A stretch of 64,000 nucleotides of DNA from JAEEJA01 sp036343175 (GCA_036343175.1 JAZASR010000004.1:1-64000), one strand, 5' to 3'; shown: positions 1-9,268, counted from the stretch's first letter. The notes: generated by a model not told the origin, from the letters alone. Numbers and translations are program-made.

Positions 1-5
1 AAAAA

Positions 6-97
6 CGAGGTGACAGGATTTGAACCTGCGGTCTCCGCTCCGCTCCGGTCGGCCCGAAAACGTGCGTCCACTGGACGCACCGGGCCCTCTGCGTCCC
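6..97 (-). pseudogene. decayed tRNA-Pro copy (3' half) split by a hairpin insert
   Basis: Positions 6-30 are identical over 25 nt to 186-210, the T-arm and 3' acceptor strand of the intact tRNA-Pro next door. In the copy, homology breaks at 31 and resumes for 11 nt at 87-97 (equal to 213-223, the 3' side of the anticodon arm). The 56 nt between form a hairpin: GGCCCG (51-56) pairs with CGGGCC (81-86), and GTGCGTCC (62-69) with GGACGCAC (73-80). No matching 5' acceptor strand or anticodon stem follows, so it should not fold as a working tRNA. A D-loop-like AGCTGGTA is readable on the minus strand near 113-120 but may be chance. A leftover integration site or a decayed duplicate are both possible. 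Confidence 0.6.
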
Positions 98-142
98 TTC
101 GTTACTTGCGTACCAGCTGGTTCACTTCCACTTGTATCTATG

Positions 143-178
143 AAAAAAAATGACCGAGGCATTCGCCTCGGTCATTTC
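143..178 (-). terminator. terminator after tRNA-Pro
   Basis: An 11 bp perfect stem (150-160 with 165-175, loop ATTC) is followed on the minus strand by an unbroken run of eight T (143-150). It lies 10 nt past the 3' end of tRNA-Pro and is a textbook intrinsic terminator. The plus-strand side also has a T-rich tail. Confidence 0.88.
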
Positions 179-184
179 TTTTCA

Positions 185-258
185 TCGAGGTGACAGGATT
201 TGAACCTGCGACCTCTGCGTCCCGAACGCAGCGCTATACCAAACTTAGCCACACCTCG
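185..258 (-). tRNA. tRNA-Pro (anticodon CGG)
   Basis: The complement folds as a cloverleaf: acceptor CGAGGTG with CACCTCG, an anticodon stem CTGCG/CGCAG enclosing loop TTCGGGA (anticodon CGG, codon CCG), and a T-arm with GTTCAAATC. Discriminator base is A at 185. CCA is not encoded. Confidence 0.93.
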
Positions 259-316
259 AATTGAATAAATATTAAATTGAAAAGGCCGGATAAGTCTGCC
301 TCATCACAGCCTGTTT

Positions 317-345
317 ATACTAACACAATCAGTCTGCTTTTGCAA
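317..345 (-). promoter_or_regulatory. promoter of tRNA-Pro; rest of 259-474 empty
   Basis: On the minus strand TTGCAA (340-345) and TAGTAT (317-322) are 17 bp apart, about 60 nt upstream of the mature tRNA. Nothing else is recognisable between the tRNA and the ppdK terminator at 475. Confidence 0.6.
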
Positions 346-474
346 GCTGATATTTTAAGTCACTTTCACTCAGCAAAAAAATCATGCTGAACGCATTACT
401 TTTTCCTGATCTTTCATCACATCTAAAATGGTGCTGTATACCTTAAATTTCTTAAGTCCCGCCGCTTTTGCCGA

Positions 475-514
475 ATAAAAAACTTCCTGCAGGAGATCTC
501 TCTCCGGCAGGAAG
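475..514 (-). terminator. ppdK terminator
   Basis: Stem CTTCCTGC (483-490) with GCAGGAAG (507-514), plus an inner GGAGA/TCTCC pairing, is followed on the minus strand by six T (477-482). It lies 55 nt beyond the ppdK stop codon. Confidence 0.85.
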
Positions 515-568
515 CCAATTGAATTATTTATTCAGTTTTATACACGGATTTTCACAGATATTATCTGA

Positions 569-3241
569 TCAAACCTTAGCAACTGTCCACTTGAGGCCCT
601 TATTTGAGCAGTCACCATACTTGATAGCAGCCTGAGCAGCAGCAAGTCTTGCAATAGGTACACGGAATGGAGAGCATGAAACATAGTCAAGTCCGATCTG
701 GTGGCAGAACTCAACTGATGAAGGATCTCCGCCGTGCTCACCGCAGATACCGATTGAAAGATCCGGATTAGCGTCGCGGCCAAGAGTAACTGCGATCTTC
801 ATGAGCTTACCAACGCCCTCTGTATCGAGTTTAGCAAATGGGTCATTCTCAAGGATCTTAGTATCATAGTAAGAATCAAGGAACTTACCTGCATCATCAC
901 GTGAGAAGCCGAATGTCATCTGTGTAAGGTCGTTAGTACCGAAGCAGAAGAATGCTGCATTCTTAGCAATCTCATCAGCTGTGATAGCAGCTCTAGGGAT
1001 CTCGATCATAGTACCAACCTTGTACTTCATGTCTGAGCCAGCAGCCTTAAGCTCTGCGTCAGCTGTCTGTACGATAATATCCTTAACAAAATCCATTTCC
1101 TTCTTGATACCTACAAGAGGTACTTCAAGCTCTGGAACGATGTTCCAGTCAGGATGCTTCTTGGCAACATTCATAGCTGCACGGATAACAGCCTTTGTCT
1201 GCATAACTGCGATCTCAGGATATGTGATAGGAAGACGGCATCCTCTGTGACCCATCATAGGGTTGACCTCTACGAGGCCGGCGATGATAGCCTTGATGTC
1301 TTCAACTGACTTACCCTGATCTTTAGCAAGCTTTGCGATCTCTTCGTCTGTCTTAGGAACGAACTCATGAAGAGGTGGATCCAGGAATCTGATAGTAACA
1401 GGATCACCTTCCATAGTCTCGAATAACTGCTCGAAGTCGCCCTGCTGAAGCGGAAGGATCTTATCGAGAGCCTTCTCACGCTCTTCCTTTGTATCAGAAA
1501 CGATCATCTCACGGATAGCATCGATCCTGTCGCCCTGGAAGAACATATGCTCTGTACGGCAGAGGCCGATACCCTGAGCACCAAGCTCACGAGCCTTCTT
1601 AGCATCTGTTGGAGTATCAGCATTGGTACGAACGTCCATTGTCCTGAACTCGTCAGCCCACTTCATAAGTGTTGCGAAATCTTCATCCTCAACAGCACCC
1701 TCAGAAACTTCAAGAGCGCCGTCATAGATGTTACCTGTAGAACCGTCGAAGGAAATAACATCTCCCTCTTTGTATGTCTTGCCGCCAAGTGTAAAGCTCT
1801 GGCCATCCTCAGCGAACTTAACATCTGAACAACCTGCTACACAGCAAGCGCCCATACCACGTGCAACAACGGCTGCATGTGATGTCATACCGCCGCGGGC
1901 TGTAAGAATACCCTGAGCGGCCTTCATGCCTTCGATATCTTCCGGTGAAGTCTCAAGACGTACAAGAACGACCTTCTCGCCCTTGGCTGCCTGTGCCTTA
2001 GCTTCCTCTGCAGTAAATACGATCTTACCGCATGCAGCGCCAGGAGCAGCAGGGAGACCCTTGCCGATCTGAGTTGCCTTCTTAACTACGTCCTTAGAGA
2101 ATGAACCATGAAGAAGTGTATCAAGGTTACGAGGATCTACGTCGAGAACTGCCTTCTTCTTATCGATCTTGCCTTCCTTAACGAGATCGCATGCGATCTT
2201 AAGGGCAGCCTTTGCTGTTCTCTTACCATTACGGCACTGGAGCATAAAGAGCTTACCATGCTCGATAGTGAACTCCATATCCTGCATGTCTCTGTAGTGA
2301 TCCTCAAGTGTATCAGAGATCTGAAGCAGCTGCTTGTAGATCTCCGGAAGTGTCTTCTGGATCTCTTCGATCTTCATAGGTGTACGGGCACCGGAAACAA
2401 CGTCCTCGCCCTGTGCGTTCATAAGGATCTCTGCATAGAACTTGTTCTCACCGGTTGCAGGGTCACGAGAGAATGCAACACCTGAACCTGAGTCATCACC
2501 CATGTTACCGAATACCATCTCAACAACGTTAACTGCGGTACCCCATGAATAAGGGATATCATTGTCACGACGATAAACGTTTGCTCTTGGGTTATCCCAT
2601 GATCTGAATACAGCCTTGATAGCTTCCTCAAGCTGCTCCTTAGGATCTGAAGGGAAGTCCTTGCCGATCTTCTCCTTGTAAAGAGCCTTGAACTCGTCAG
2701 CAAGTGCATGAAGGTCATCAGTTGTAAGGTCTACATCGGCCTCAACACCCTTCTCTGCCTTCTTCTTGTCGATGAGCTTCTCGAACTCGCTCTTTGGAAC
2801 TTCCATAACTACGTCTGAGAACATCTGAATGAATCTTCTGTAGCAGTCTGCAGCCCAGCGGGCATTTCCTGACTGCTCTGCAAGAGTCTTCTCTACATCC
2901 TCGTTGATACCAAGGTTAAGGATCGTATCCATCATACCTGGCATTGATGCACGGGCACCTGAACGTACTGATACAAGAAGCGGCTTCTGTGCATCGCCGA
3001 ACTTCTTACCTGTCTCATCCTCAAGTTTCTTAACGTGCTCAGCTATCTCAGCCTTGATCTCGTCATTGATCTGTCTTCCATCCTCATAGTATTGAGTACA
3101 AGCCTCTGTAGTGATAGTAAATCCCTTTGGTACCGGAAGTCCGATGTTGGTCATCTCGCAAAGGTTGGCACCCTTGCCGCCAAGGAGCTCACGCATATCC
3201 TTGTTGCCTTCCTCGAAGTCATAGACCCATTTTCTAGCCAT
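569..3241 (-). CDS. ppdK: pyruvate, phosphate dikinase
   Basis: Cytoplasmic enzyme interconverting pyruvate + ATP + phosphate and phosphoenolpyruvate + AMP + pyrophosphate; in anaerobes it often works in the glycolytic or gluconeogenic direction to save ATP equivalents. The 890 aa length is usual for the family. Visible are the nucleotide-binding start (GGKGANL, residues 21-27), the phosphohistidine swivel domain with catalytic His455 in GGMTSHAAVVARGMG, and the C-terminal PEP/pyruvate barrel ending in the conserved GICGEHGGDP. The ATG at 3241 has AGGAGGT 11-12 nt upstream. It is a single-gene transcript with its own promoter, a roughly 230 nt leader and a terminator. The frame is intact. Confidence 0.97.
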   Translation of the reverse strand: MARKWVYDFEEGNKDMRELLGGKGANLCEMTNIGLPVPKGFTITTEACTQYYEDGRQINDEIKAEIAEHVKKLEDETGKKFGDAQKPLLVSVRSGARASMPGMMDTILNLGINEDVEKTLAEQSGNARWAADCYRRFIQMFSDVVMEVPKSEFEKLIDKKKAEKGVEADVDLTTDDLHALADEFKALYKEKIGKDFPSDPKEQLEEAIKAVFRSWDNPRANVYRRDNDIPYSWGTAVNVVEMVFGNMGDDSGSGVAFSRDPATGENKFYAEILMNAQGEDVVSGARTPMKIEEIQKTLPEIYKQLLQISDTLEDHYRDMQDMEFTIEHGKLFMLQCRNGKRTAKAALKIACDLVKEGKIDKKKAVLDVDPRNLDTLLHGSFSKDVVKKATQIGKGLPAAPGAACGKIVFTAEEAKAQAAKGEKVVLVRLETSPEDIEGMKAAQGILTARGGMTSHAAVVARGMGACCVAGCSDVKFAEDGQSFTLGGKTYKEGDVISFDGSTGNIYDGALEVSEGAVEDEDFATLMKWADEFRTMDVRTNADTPTDAKKARELGAQGIGLCRTEHMFFQGDRIDAIREMIVSDTKEEREKALDKILPLQQGDFEQLFETMEGDPVTIRFLDPPLHEFVPKTDEEIAKLAKDQGKSVEDIKAIIAGLVEVNPMMGHRGCRLPITYPEIAVMQTKAVIRAAMNVAKKHPDWNIVPELEVPLVGIKKEMDFVKDIIVQTADAELKAAGSDMKYKVGTMIEIPRAAITADEIAKNAAFFCFGTNDLTQMTFGFSRDDAGKFLDSYYDTKILENDPFAKLDTEGVGKLMKIAVTLGRDANPDLSIGICGEHGGDPSSVEFCHQIGLDYVSCSPFRVPIARLAAAQAAIKYGDCSNKGLKWTVAKV

Positions 3242-3508
3242 TTGTCTGTTGTTACCTCCTATAATTAATTGTTTTCTATTAAGCCCGTCCGCGCAGATCC
3301 CGGATGCCAGAGACCCGGTCCCTATCGTGAATCACGCTTTACATCCAGACAGTTTTTTTACTCTGACCGCAAAACAGCATGAAGCTCATAAAAAAATATG
3401 AAAAGGTTTTCAGAACCGCATATACGTCATTTCATACCATTTCACAGCGTGAATAATACTGTCTGCCCTAACCAGTATATTATAGCATACCGGGCAGGTC
3501 ATTGTGAA
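3242..3508 (-). promoter_or_regulatory. ppdK promoter and long 5' leader
   Basis: On the minus strand TTCACA (3503-3508) and a perfect TATAAT (3479-3484) are 18 bp apart. The predicted start near 3472 leaves an untranslated leader of about 230 nt. The leader has a GC-rich, self-complementary stretch at about 3290-3330 (GGGACC/GGTCTC and repeated CCGG) before the AGGAGGT ribosome site. I do not recognise a known riboswitch in it. 3509-3599 holds nothing I can identify. Confidence 0.55.
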
Positions 3509-3599
3509 GTGTTATTTACTTTTGATGAAGATTTTTCACAGAATTTTCGCAGAAAAATAAAAGTAAATTTTTACCTGATATGAAAATAATACAGATTCA

Positions 3600-4490
3600 C
3601 TACTTAAGATCATCAACATCAAACGGGATCTCTATCGTATCTCCCGAGTCATCTTTCTCGAGCAGGGCATATCCCAATGAATGAATATAGAAACCATTCA
3701 TTATGTGAAAGATAACAGCGCCTGTTAGCTCTCCTATCAGAAACACGCATATATCGTCCATCGTGCTGGCGCCTGTCCCGGTCAGGACCTGAAGGGTCTC
3801 AAGGAGAGCAGGAACTATTATCAGCATTATAAATCTTAAGCTCCACCTCATATTTTTAAAATAGACCGCAATGAGAAATCCCGCCGGAGCCCCCATAAGA
3901 GCAAGCTCCGCAAGGTATCTCACCTCAGGCATGAGACTTATATCTGCGCTCCTTGCTGCTTCTATATAATTATATGTGGTCATGAAGGGGATCAGTTCAG
4001 AAGAAAGAGTGTCCGGCTTAAATGTGTATGGAAGAGGCAGAGGGTCTGCAAAGTACTGCTTAAATATGACCATCAGCCAGAATACTCCTATTATTATGGT
4101 CATAACATGGAAGAAAAAGTTGAAGCCCTCGAATCTTATTCTCCTGTCAAATGTGTCCCAGACCACACATAATATGAATGGTACAAGGATCATGATACAG
4201 ACGGCTGCAACTATGGACATGTCAAAGGATATGTATTTATTATCCGCATTGAAAAGTATGACTCCGAATATGGAAAGACCTGCCGCAGTAATTGAAGAAC
4301 TGATCGGTACGTAGCGATACGAACCGGACTCAAGCAGGCTAAATGCAGTTATTAATATTGAGAAGACCGCCGAAAAGATCACAAAGACAGCATGCTCATC
4401 GACAAAATAGTAAAGGCAGATTGATAAAAGCACAAACAGGAGGCTGATAACTACTGTCACGCTGCTGATACTGACTGTTTTTTTCTTCAT
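3600..4490 (-). CDS. VanZ-like multi-pass membrane protein
   Basis: A 296 aa membrane protein of unknown cellular role. Six to eight hydrophobic segments are visible, beginning right after the lysine-rich N-terminus. The C-terminal 80 residues carry the VanZ-family pattern: a membrane helix with ETLQ, a G-T-G-A-S-T-MDD loop and a glycine-rich helix (residues about 225-265). VanZ proteins are linked to low-level teicoplanin resistance in enterococci, but most clostridial members have no known function, so no resistance role is inferred. The ATG at 4490 has a modest CGGAGA site about 10 nt upstream. It stands alone between ppdK and the divergent secreted protein gene. Confidence 0.7.
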   Translation of the reverse strand: MKKKTVSISSVTVVISLLFVLLSICLYYFVDEHAVFVIFSAVFSILITAFSLLESGSYRYVPISSSITAAGLSIFGVILFNADNKYISFDMSIVAAVCIMILVPFILCVVWDTFDRRIRFEGFNFFFHVMTIIIGVFWLMVIFKQYFADPLPLPYTFKPDTLSSELIPFMTTYNYIEAARSADISLMPEVRYLAELALMGAPAGFLIAVYFKNMRWSLRFIMLIIVPALLETLQVLTGTGASTMDDICVFLIGELTGAVIFHIMNGFYIHSLGYALLEKDDSGDTIEIPFDVDDLK

Positions 4491-4723
4491 TTATTGATAA
4501 TCTCCGTTTATTAAGAATTTATTACAATTATTTCCATCTCCTATAATGACCGCTCATATATGTTATCATTATAACAAGGAAATATTATAACGCAGGATTT
4601 CCATAATCTCAATACGATGCCTCTTTTATTTATTCTAAGATTCAGAGATGCTTCATATTTAACTTATTCTTCAGGATAAACCACTTCGTATTTTGGGTAA
4701 ATATTAAGAAAAGGAGAAAGACA

Positions 4724-7700
4724 TTGAGAAAGACATTAAGAAAACCATTTAAAAGATTATTAAGTTTTATTCTGGCCTCTTCCATGGTGCTCACACCGGT
4801 TTCAGGCGCAGGTGCAGCAGTAAGGATACCCACAGGCTCCGGCATTACGTACTCAGGAGACGCATTAAATGCATCAGGTCCATTGGTCTCTTCCGGTATT
4901 CAGAAAAGTGAAGCTTCAGCTGATCCAGGCAGCAAGGCAGATTCTTCAAGCCCTGACAGCAAAGCAAATGTAAATGCCCCTTCCACCCCATCAGCTGTTT
5001 CATCATTTACGGCTGCTCCTGCAGCTGACCCTGCCACATATTCAGGTATAACTTTCACATTTGATACAGACAAGGATTCAGATGACGATTACCTTATCTA
5101 TACAAGTTCAAAAGAGCCTGAAGGCTTCGGACCATCCGATGCCACAACCGAAGCTGCAGTTAAGGCAGGCTTTACACTTGCAAAGGCAGTATCAGCAGGT
5201 TCGGTCGATAACTTTAAAAGTGCAACTGACTGTGCAGTGGCAGTTTCACCAGCAGCTGCAGGCAATGCTTCTGACACCGGTACTGTAACATATAAAGTCA
5301 CCCTTGGTACTTTCAAGCCTCTCACCCATTACTGGGCTGTGATATTCAGAAAAAATTCAAAAGCTGAACATGAGTATCAATACAGTTTTGCTTCACCTGT
5401 GAGGGATACCTTCAGTTCCATTACCTCTGTAACTGAGATGAAGATCAGAAAATTTGCAGCAAAAAAAGATGGCATAGATACAACATTTGACCTTCTTTCA
5501 GAGAATCCGTCTCCTGAAAGCTTTGCCAAGGCAAATAAGGGATATACTGTAACTTATACATATTATATTTATCAGGCGGCAACATCACAGTCTATCGATG
5601 AGGATGGCAAAAAAGAATACGAAAAACTTGTGAGCTCTGCAAATGATAAGTTTGTTGAAAAAGATAGTGATTCAATTGCAGAGGATTCAGATCAGATCGG
5701 ATATTTATATAAAGAAACTGCACCTGAATTCACCGACGATTCTGAATCTGTCGGTGACTCAAACTGTTTCAGAGTAAAGACCAGAGCTTTTGTAATGGCA
5801 GATACCACTATTTCAGGTGTTTCTTCTGGGACTCCCGGCCTTAATCAGATCTCTGATATCTCTGGATTATTCACGTTTGAAACACCTGTAAAAAAAGCAT
5901 TCACCAAAGCACCTGCATTTGAGATAAAGAACAACGGAGCCGAGGATCCGGTGATCACCCTTCGCTGGGATCCGATCGAAAATGCGGCAAGGTACAGGAT
6001 CTATAAGACCACTACCGAGGGAGCTTTTGAAACCATCTATAGGAACGTCTCATTCAATGATAACGAGATGCCGCATTTCATCGATCCGGATCCGAAGAAC
6101 CCAAAGGGGATGAACATTACAGCCGGTAAAGTCTACTATTACAAGATAGAAGCTGTTAACAGGGATGGTGCTGTCATCGCCTCAACAACAGAAGATATTA
6201 CTGAGCTCGCAAAGGGCATCAAGGTCGTGATCCTTCCTACAAAGCCATATGAGCTTAACCAGCCGGAGGACCCGAAACACGCAGGCATTATCCGTTCTGA
6301 CAAATATATCAATCTCAACTGGAACATAAAAAAATCATCATTTACCGGCTTCATAGTATATAGAAAGGGTTCCACAGACGGAGCTGTATTTACAAAGGTC
6401 GGTATAGCTACAAGCGAAGCTGTAAGTGAGGGTGGCGTTACTTCACTCAGCTATCAGGATACTTCAGTCAAAGCAGGAACTACATATTCATACGCAGTAG
6501 CTGCGTATACCGATACAGAAAACTCCCAGGGCGCCACTTCAGATGCGATCACTGTCTCCACCAACCCCGGTGTCCCGGGATCCGTAAAGGCAAAGGGCGG
6601 CGACGGAAAGATCCGTGTATCCTGGAAGAAGGGCGTAGGAGCCAGTCTGTACAGAATATTATCAGTAAATGGCGACAGTTCCGCTAAGGTTGCGGAAATC
6701 AACTACAGTACCATCAATAAGCAGAGAACTGAGCTCAAGAAAGCCGGCTACACACAGCAGGCGGCTGAGCTCTATGATCAGTCCCTTCAGGGCGTCATCT
6801 CCGGTCTTGTAAATGATACAGAATATACTTACAAGGTAAGGGCGATCAGAAAAATAAAGAATGAAAAAGGAAAGTCTGTAAGCTATTACAGTGACTTTAC
6901 TGTAAACGTTTCCGCAGAACCTACAGCCGACATTTCCACAAGCACAAAGCCTTACACCTATAATAGCCTCAAGAAATTCAAGAAGTCACTTGCTCTTAAC
7001 AAGAAGTCTACCAAGGCTTACATGAAAAAGACACTTCTTCCTAAGAAGTCAGTCGTCATCCCCGGTCTTGATTCAACAGACTGCAATGGCTTCGAGTCAA
7101 CAAATATGTGCCCGCAGGGTATGACAATCGCAAAGAAATATATGCTTATCGGTGCCTACGACAGGGATAATGAAGAGCATTCTGTTATCTACATTCTTAA
7201 TAAGAATACCGGTAAATTCCTTGCCAATATTACTCTTCCTGACAAGACTCACATCGGCGGGCTTGCATTTGCCAATAACAAGGTGTGGATCTCCGATGGC
7301 AAGGCAGTAAGCTATATCTATTACAAAAACGTAAATAATGCGGCCAAGGCAAAGACCACAAGAGCAGAAGTAAATTACGATGCTACAATGCCTATAAGCA
7401 TTCAGGCTTCTTACCTTACATATGCAAAGAAGCTGGTCTGGGTCGGAACATTTGAACAGGATAAGACAAAGACCGGTACGCTCAAGACATTCAAGGTAAA
7501 AACCAATGATAATGGACAGAAATATCTTGAGGAAAAGTCATCTATGGCATGTCCTCCAAGGGTACAGGGCATCACGGTTACGAAGAACAGGAGAGTCATC
7601 TTCTCCAGAGCCTATGACTGGACCATGGAGCTCAATACCTGGACTACAATGTCAAAGAGTGGAAGCATATATCTCAAAAAGCCTGTTAAAAACAATTACG

Positions 7701-7864
7701 TAAGAAAAAGTTCCATCCCTATGCCGGCACTTCCTGAGGATATAGAGATCTGCGGCTCCGTGCTCTATGTTAACTTCGAGTCGGCAGTTTCTCCAAAAGC
7801 TCCTGACCATGTGGACAGAGTCATAGCACTCAGACTTAAGAACGTAATAAAGAAAAATAAATGA
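4724..7864 (+). CDS. large secreted fibronectin type III protein
   Basis: A 1046 aa extracellular protein. It starts at TTG (4724) with AAGGAG 7 nt upstream; no ATG lies at the right place for the signal peptide. Residues 1-31 form a Sec signal (RKTLRKPFKR, a hydrophobic core, then GAGA). A Ser/Ala/Pro-rich linker runs to about residue 95. Roughly 395-490, 500-610 and 612-725 look like fibronectin type III repeats (for example ITLRWDPIENAARYRIYK and RVSWKKGVGASLYRI). A lysine-rich hinge leads to a C-terminal domain of about 270 residues with repeated beta-strand signatures suggestive of a propeller. There is no LPxTG, SLH or choline-binding anchor, so it is probably released or held by charge. 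Substrate unknown. Confidence 0.8.
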   Translation: MRKTLRKPFKRLLSFILASSMVLTPVSGAGAAVRIPTGSGITYSGDALNASGPLVSSGIQKSEASADPGSKADSSSPDSKANVNAPSTPSAVSSFTAAPAADPATYSGITFTFDTDKDSDDDYLIYTSSKEPEGFGPSDATTEAAVKAGFTLAKAVSAGSVDNFKSATDCAVAVSPAAAGNASDTGTVTYKVTLGTFKPLTHYWAVIFRKNSKAEHEYQYSFASPVRDTFSSITSVTEMKIRKFAAKKDGIDTTFDLLSENPSPESFAKANKGYTVTYTYYIYQAATSQSIDEDGKKEYEKLVSSANDKFVEKDSDSIAEDSDQIGYLYKETAPEFTDDSESVGDSNCFRVKTRAFVMADTTISGVSSGTPGLNQISDISGLFTFETPVKKAFTKAPAFEIKNNGAEDPVITLRWDPIENAARYRIYKTTTEGAFETIYRNVSFNDNEMPHFIDPDPKNPKGMNITAGKVYYYKIEAVNRDGAVIASTTEDITELAKGIKVVILPTKPYELNQPEDPKHAGIIRSDKYINLNWNIKKSSFTGFIVYRKGSTDGAVFTKVGIATSEAVSEGGVTSLSYQDTSVKAGTTYSYAVAAYTDTENSQGATSDAITVSTNPGVPGSVKAKGGDGKIRVSWKKGVGASLYRILSVNGDSSAKVAEINYSTINKQRTELKKAGYTQQAAELYDQSLQGVISGLVNDTEYTYKVRAIRKIKNEKGKSVSYYSDFTVNVSAEPTADISTSTKPYTYNSLKKFKKSLALNKKSTKAYMKKTLLPKKSVVIPGLDSTDCNGFESTNMCPQGMTIAKKYMLIGAYDRDNEEHSVIYILNKNTGKFLANITLPDKTHIGGLAFANNKVWISDGKAVSYIYYKNVNNAAKAKTTRAEVNYDATMPISIQASYLTYAKKLVWVGTFEQDKTKTGTLKTFKVKTNDNGQKYLEEKSSMACPPRVQGITVTKNRRVIFSRAYDWTMELNTWTTMSKSGSIYLKKPVKNNYVRKSSIPMPALPEDIEICGSVLYVNFESAVSPKAPDHVDRVIALRLKNVIKKNK

Positions 7865-7930
7865 TCATTAATGCTGTAAGATAAGACCGACTTGAAAAAG
7901 TGTATCGGATACATAAGCATGCTGAACAAA

Positions 7931-7964
7931 AAAAGACCATACCAATTATGGTATGGTCTTTTTT
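7931..7964 (+). terminator. terminator after the FnIII protein gene
   Basis: Stem AAGACCATACC with GGTATGGTCTT around a 6 nt loop, followed by six T. The upstream A-run also makes it usable on the other strand. Confidence 0.88.
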
Positions 7965-8150
7965 CATGCATTCGATCACAATCTTATAACTCGGAAGGAA
8001 AAATTCAATTTCTGACTGCTGCCATGAGCAGTAGCATGAGAACCTAAATATCTTCTGACTAATAACCCACTGGCAAACCTGTTGATTTTACCACGCAATT
8101 AAAAGAATCTATACTACTTTAATAATTACAAAATATTTTGAAAAAAACTG

Positions 8151-8213
8151 TTGACAAAGCCGAAATATGAGCATATAATCAAAACATACAATTCATATAA
8201 GGTTAGTATGAAT
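8151..8213 (+). promoter_or_regulatory. cysK promoter with downstream dyad (candidate operator)
   Basis: A perfect TTGACA (8151-8156), 17 bp spacer and perfect TATAAT (8174-8179) predict a start near 8186. Just downstream lies the inverted repeat ATTCATA (8191-8197) N9 TATGAAT (8207-8213). A strong promoter with a dyad over the first transcribed bases suggests repression. The motif ATACAATTC-(A/C)-TATA also occurs in the metY promoter at the equivalent place. The rest of 7965-8335 shows nothing recognisable; I see no SAM riboswitch or T-box. Confidence 0.7.
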
Positions 8214-8335
8214 TAAAAACATTTAGCTTCATCCAATTAAGATCAGATGATCTTTAAGCTGATATGATGGCTGATTATTAATCAGAGATGCTAAATGGCT
8301 GCAATCACAAGTATATTAAATGGAGGACAAATATT

Positions 8336-9268
8336 ATGGCTAAGATCTACAACAACGTAACTGAACTCATCGGACACACACCTCTCTTAAACGCAAAGAG
8401 GTTTGCAAGGGCTGTTAACGCTTCTGATGCTAATATCCTTGCAAAACTCGAGTACTTAAACCCGGCAGGATCTGTTAAAGACCGTATCGGCTTTAAGATG
8501 ATCACTGACGCTGAGAAGGCAGGAAAGCTCAAGGAAGGCTCTGTTATCATAGAACCTACAAGTGGAAACACAGGTATAGGTCTCGCTTCCATTGCAGCTT
8601 CCAGGGGATACAAGGCAATATTTACAATGCCGGAGACAATGTCAGTCGAGAGAAGGAACCTTCTCAAGGCCTACGGTGCTGAGGTCGTACTTACAGAAGG
8701 CGTTAAGGGCATGAAGGGCGCCATTGCAAAGGCCGAGGAACTTTCAAAGGAGATTCCTGACTCATTCATTCCCGCCCAGTTCGATAACCCTTCAAACCCG
8801 CAGGCACACTATGAGACAACAGGTCCTGAGATCTGGGAGGATACAGACGGTAAGGTAGACTTTATCGTTGCAGGTGTCGGCACAGGAGGAACTGTCACAG
8901 GTATCGGCAAATACTTAAAGGAACAGAATCCTGAAGTCAAAGTAGTTGCTGTTGAGCCTGCCACATCCCCTGTTCTTTCAAAGGGTACTGCAGGTCCTCA
9001 TAAGATACAGGGCATCGGTGCAGGCTTCGTTCCTAAGGTACTTGACCGTGACATCCTTGATGAGATCATCACAGTCGAGAATGATGACGCATTCGAATAT
9101 TCAAGAACATTTGGCAGGAGCGAAGGCATCCTGGTCGGCATCTCAGCCGGCGCTGCTTTAAAGGCTGCTTCTGTACTCGCTGAAAGACCTGAGAACAAGG
9201 GCAAGAATATAGTCGCCATCCTCCCTGATACAGGTGACAGATATCTTTCTACTTCATTGTTCTCATAA
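8336..9268 (+). CDS. cysK: cysteine synthase A (O-acetylserine sulfhydrylase)
   Basis: PLP enzyme making L-cysteine from O-acetyl-L-serine and sulfide in the cytoplasm. The 310 aa protein has the PLP lysine motif NPAGSVKDRIG (residues about 40-50), the substrate loop PTSGNTGIGLA, and the phosphate-binding GVGTGGTVTG. The start is ATG 8336 because GGAGGA sits 8 nt upstream; an in-frame ATG at 8288 lacks a site and would add 16 residues foreign to the family. It is transcribed alone between a strong promoter and terminator. No serine acetyltransferase gene lies beside it. It would use sulfide, possibly from the sulfate pathway at 37.8-47 kb. Confidence 0.96.
   Translation: MAKIYNNVTELIGHTPLLNAKRFARAVNASDANILAKLEYLNPAGSVKDRIGFKMITDAEKAGKLKEGSVIIEPTSGNTGIGLASIAASRGYKAIFTMPETMSVERRNLLKAYGAEVVLTEGVKGMKGAIAKAEELSKEIPDSFIPAQFDNPSNPQAHYETTGPEIWEDTDGKVDFIVAGVGTGGTVTGIGKYLKEQNPEVKVVAVEPATSPVLSKGTAGPHKIQGIGAGFVPKVLDRDILDEIITVENDDAFEYSRTFGRSEGILVGISAGAALKAASVLAERPENKGKNIVAILPDTGDRYLSTSLFS

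Noticed and set aside
3398..3583. 61-codon frame upstream of ppdK
   Set aside because: It runs across the predicted ppdK promoter, has no ribosome site and no recognisable sequence.
7965..8335. SAM riboswitch upstream of cysK
   Set aside because: None of the conserved SAM-I blocks is present; a dyad at the promoter explains the region better.
8288..9268. cysK starting at ATG 8288
   Set aside because: The added 16 residues do not fit the family, and GGAGGA stands correctly before ATG 8336.
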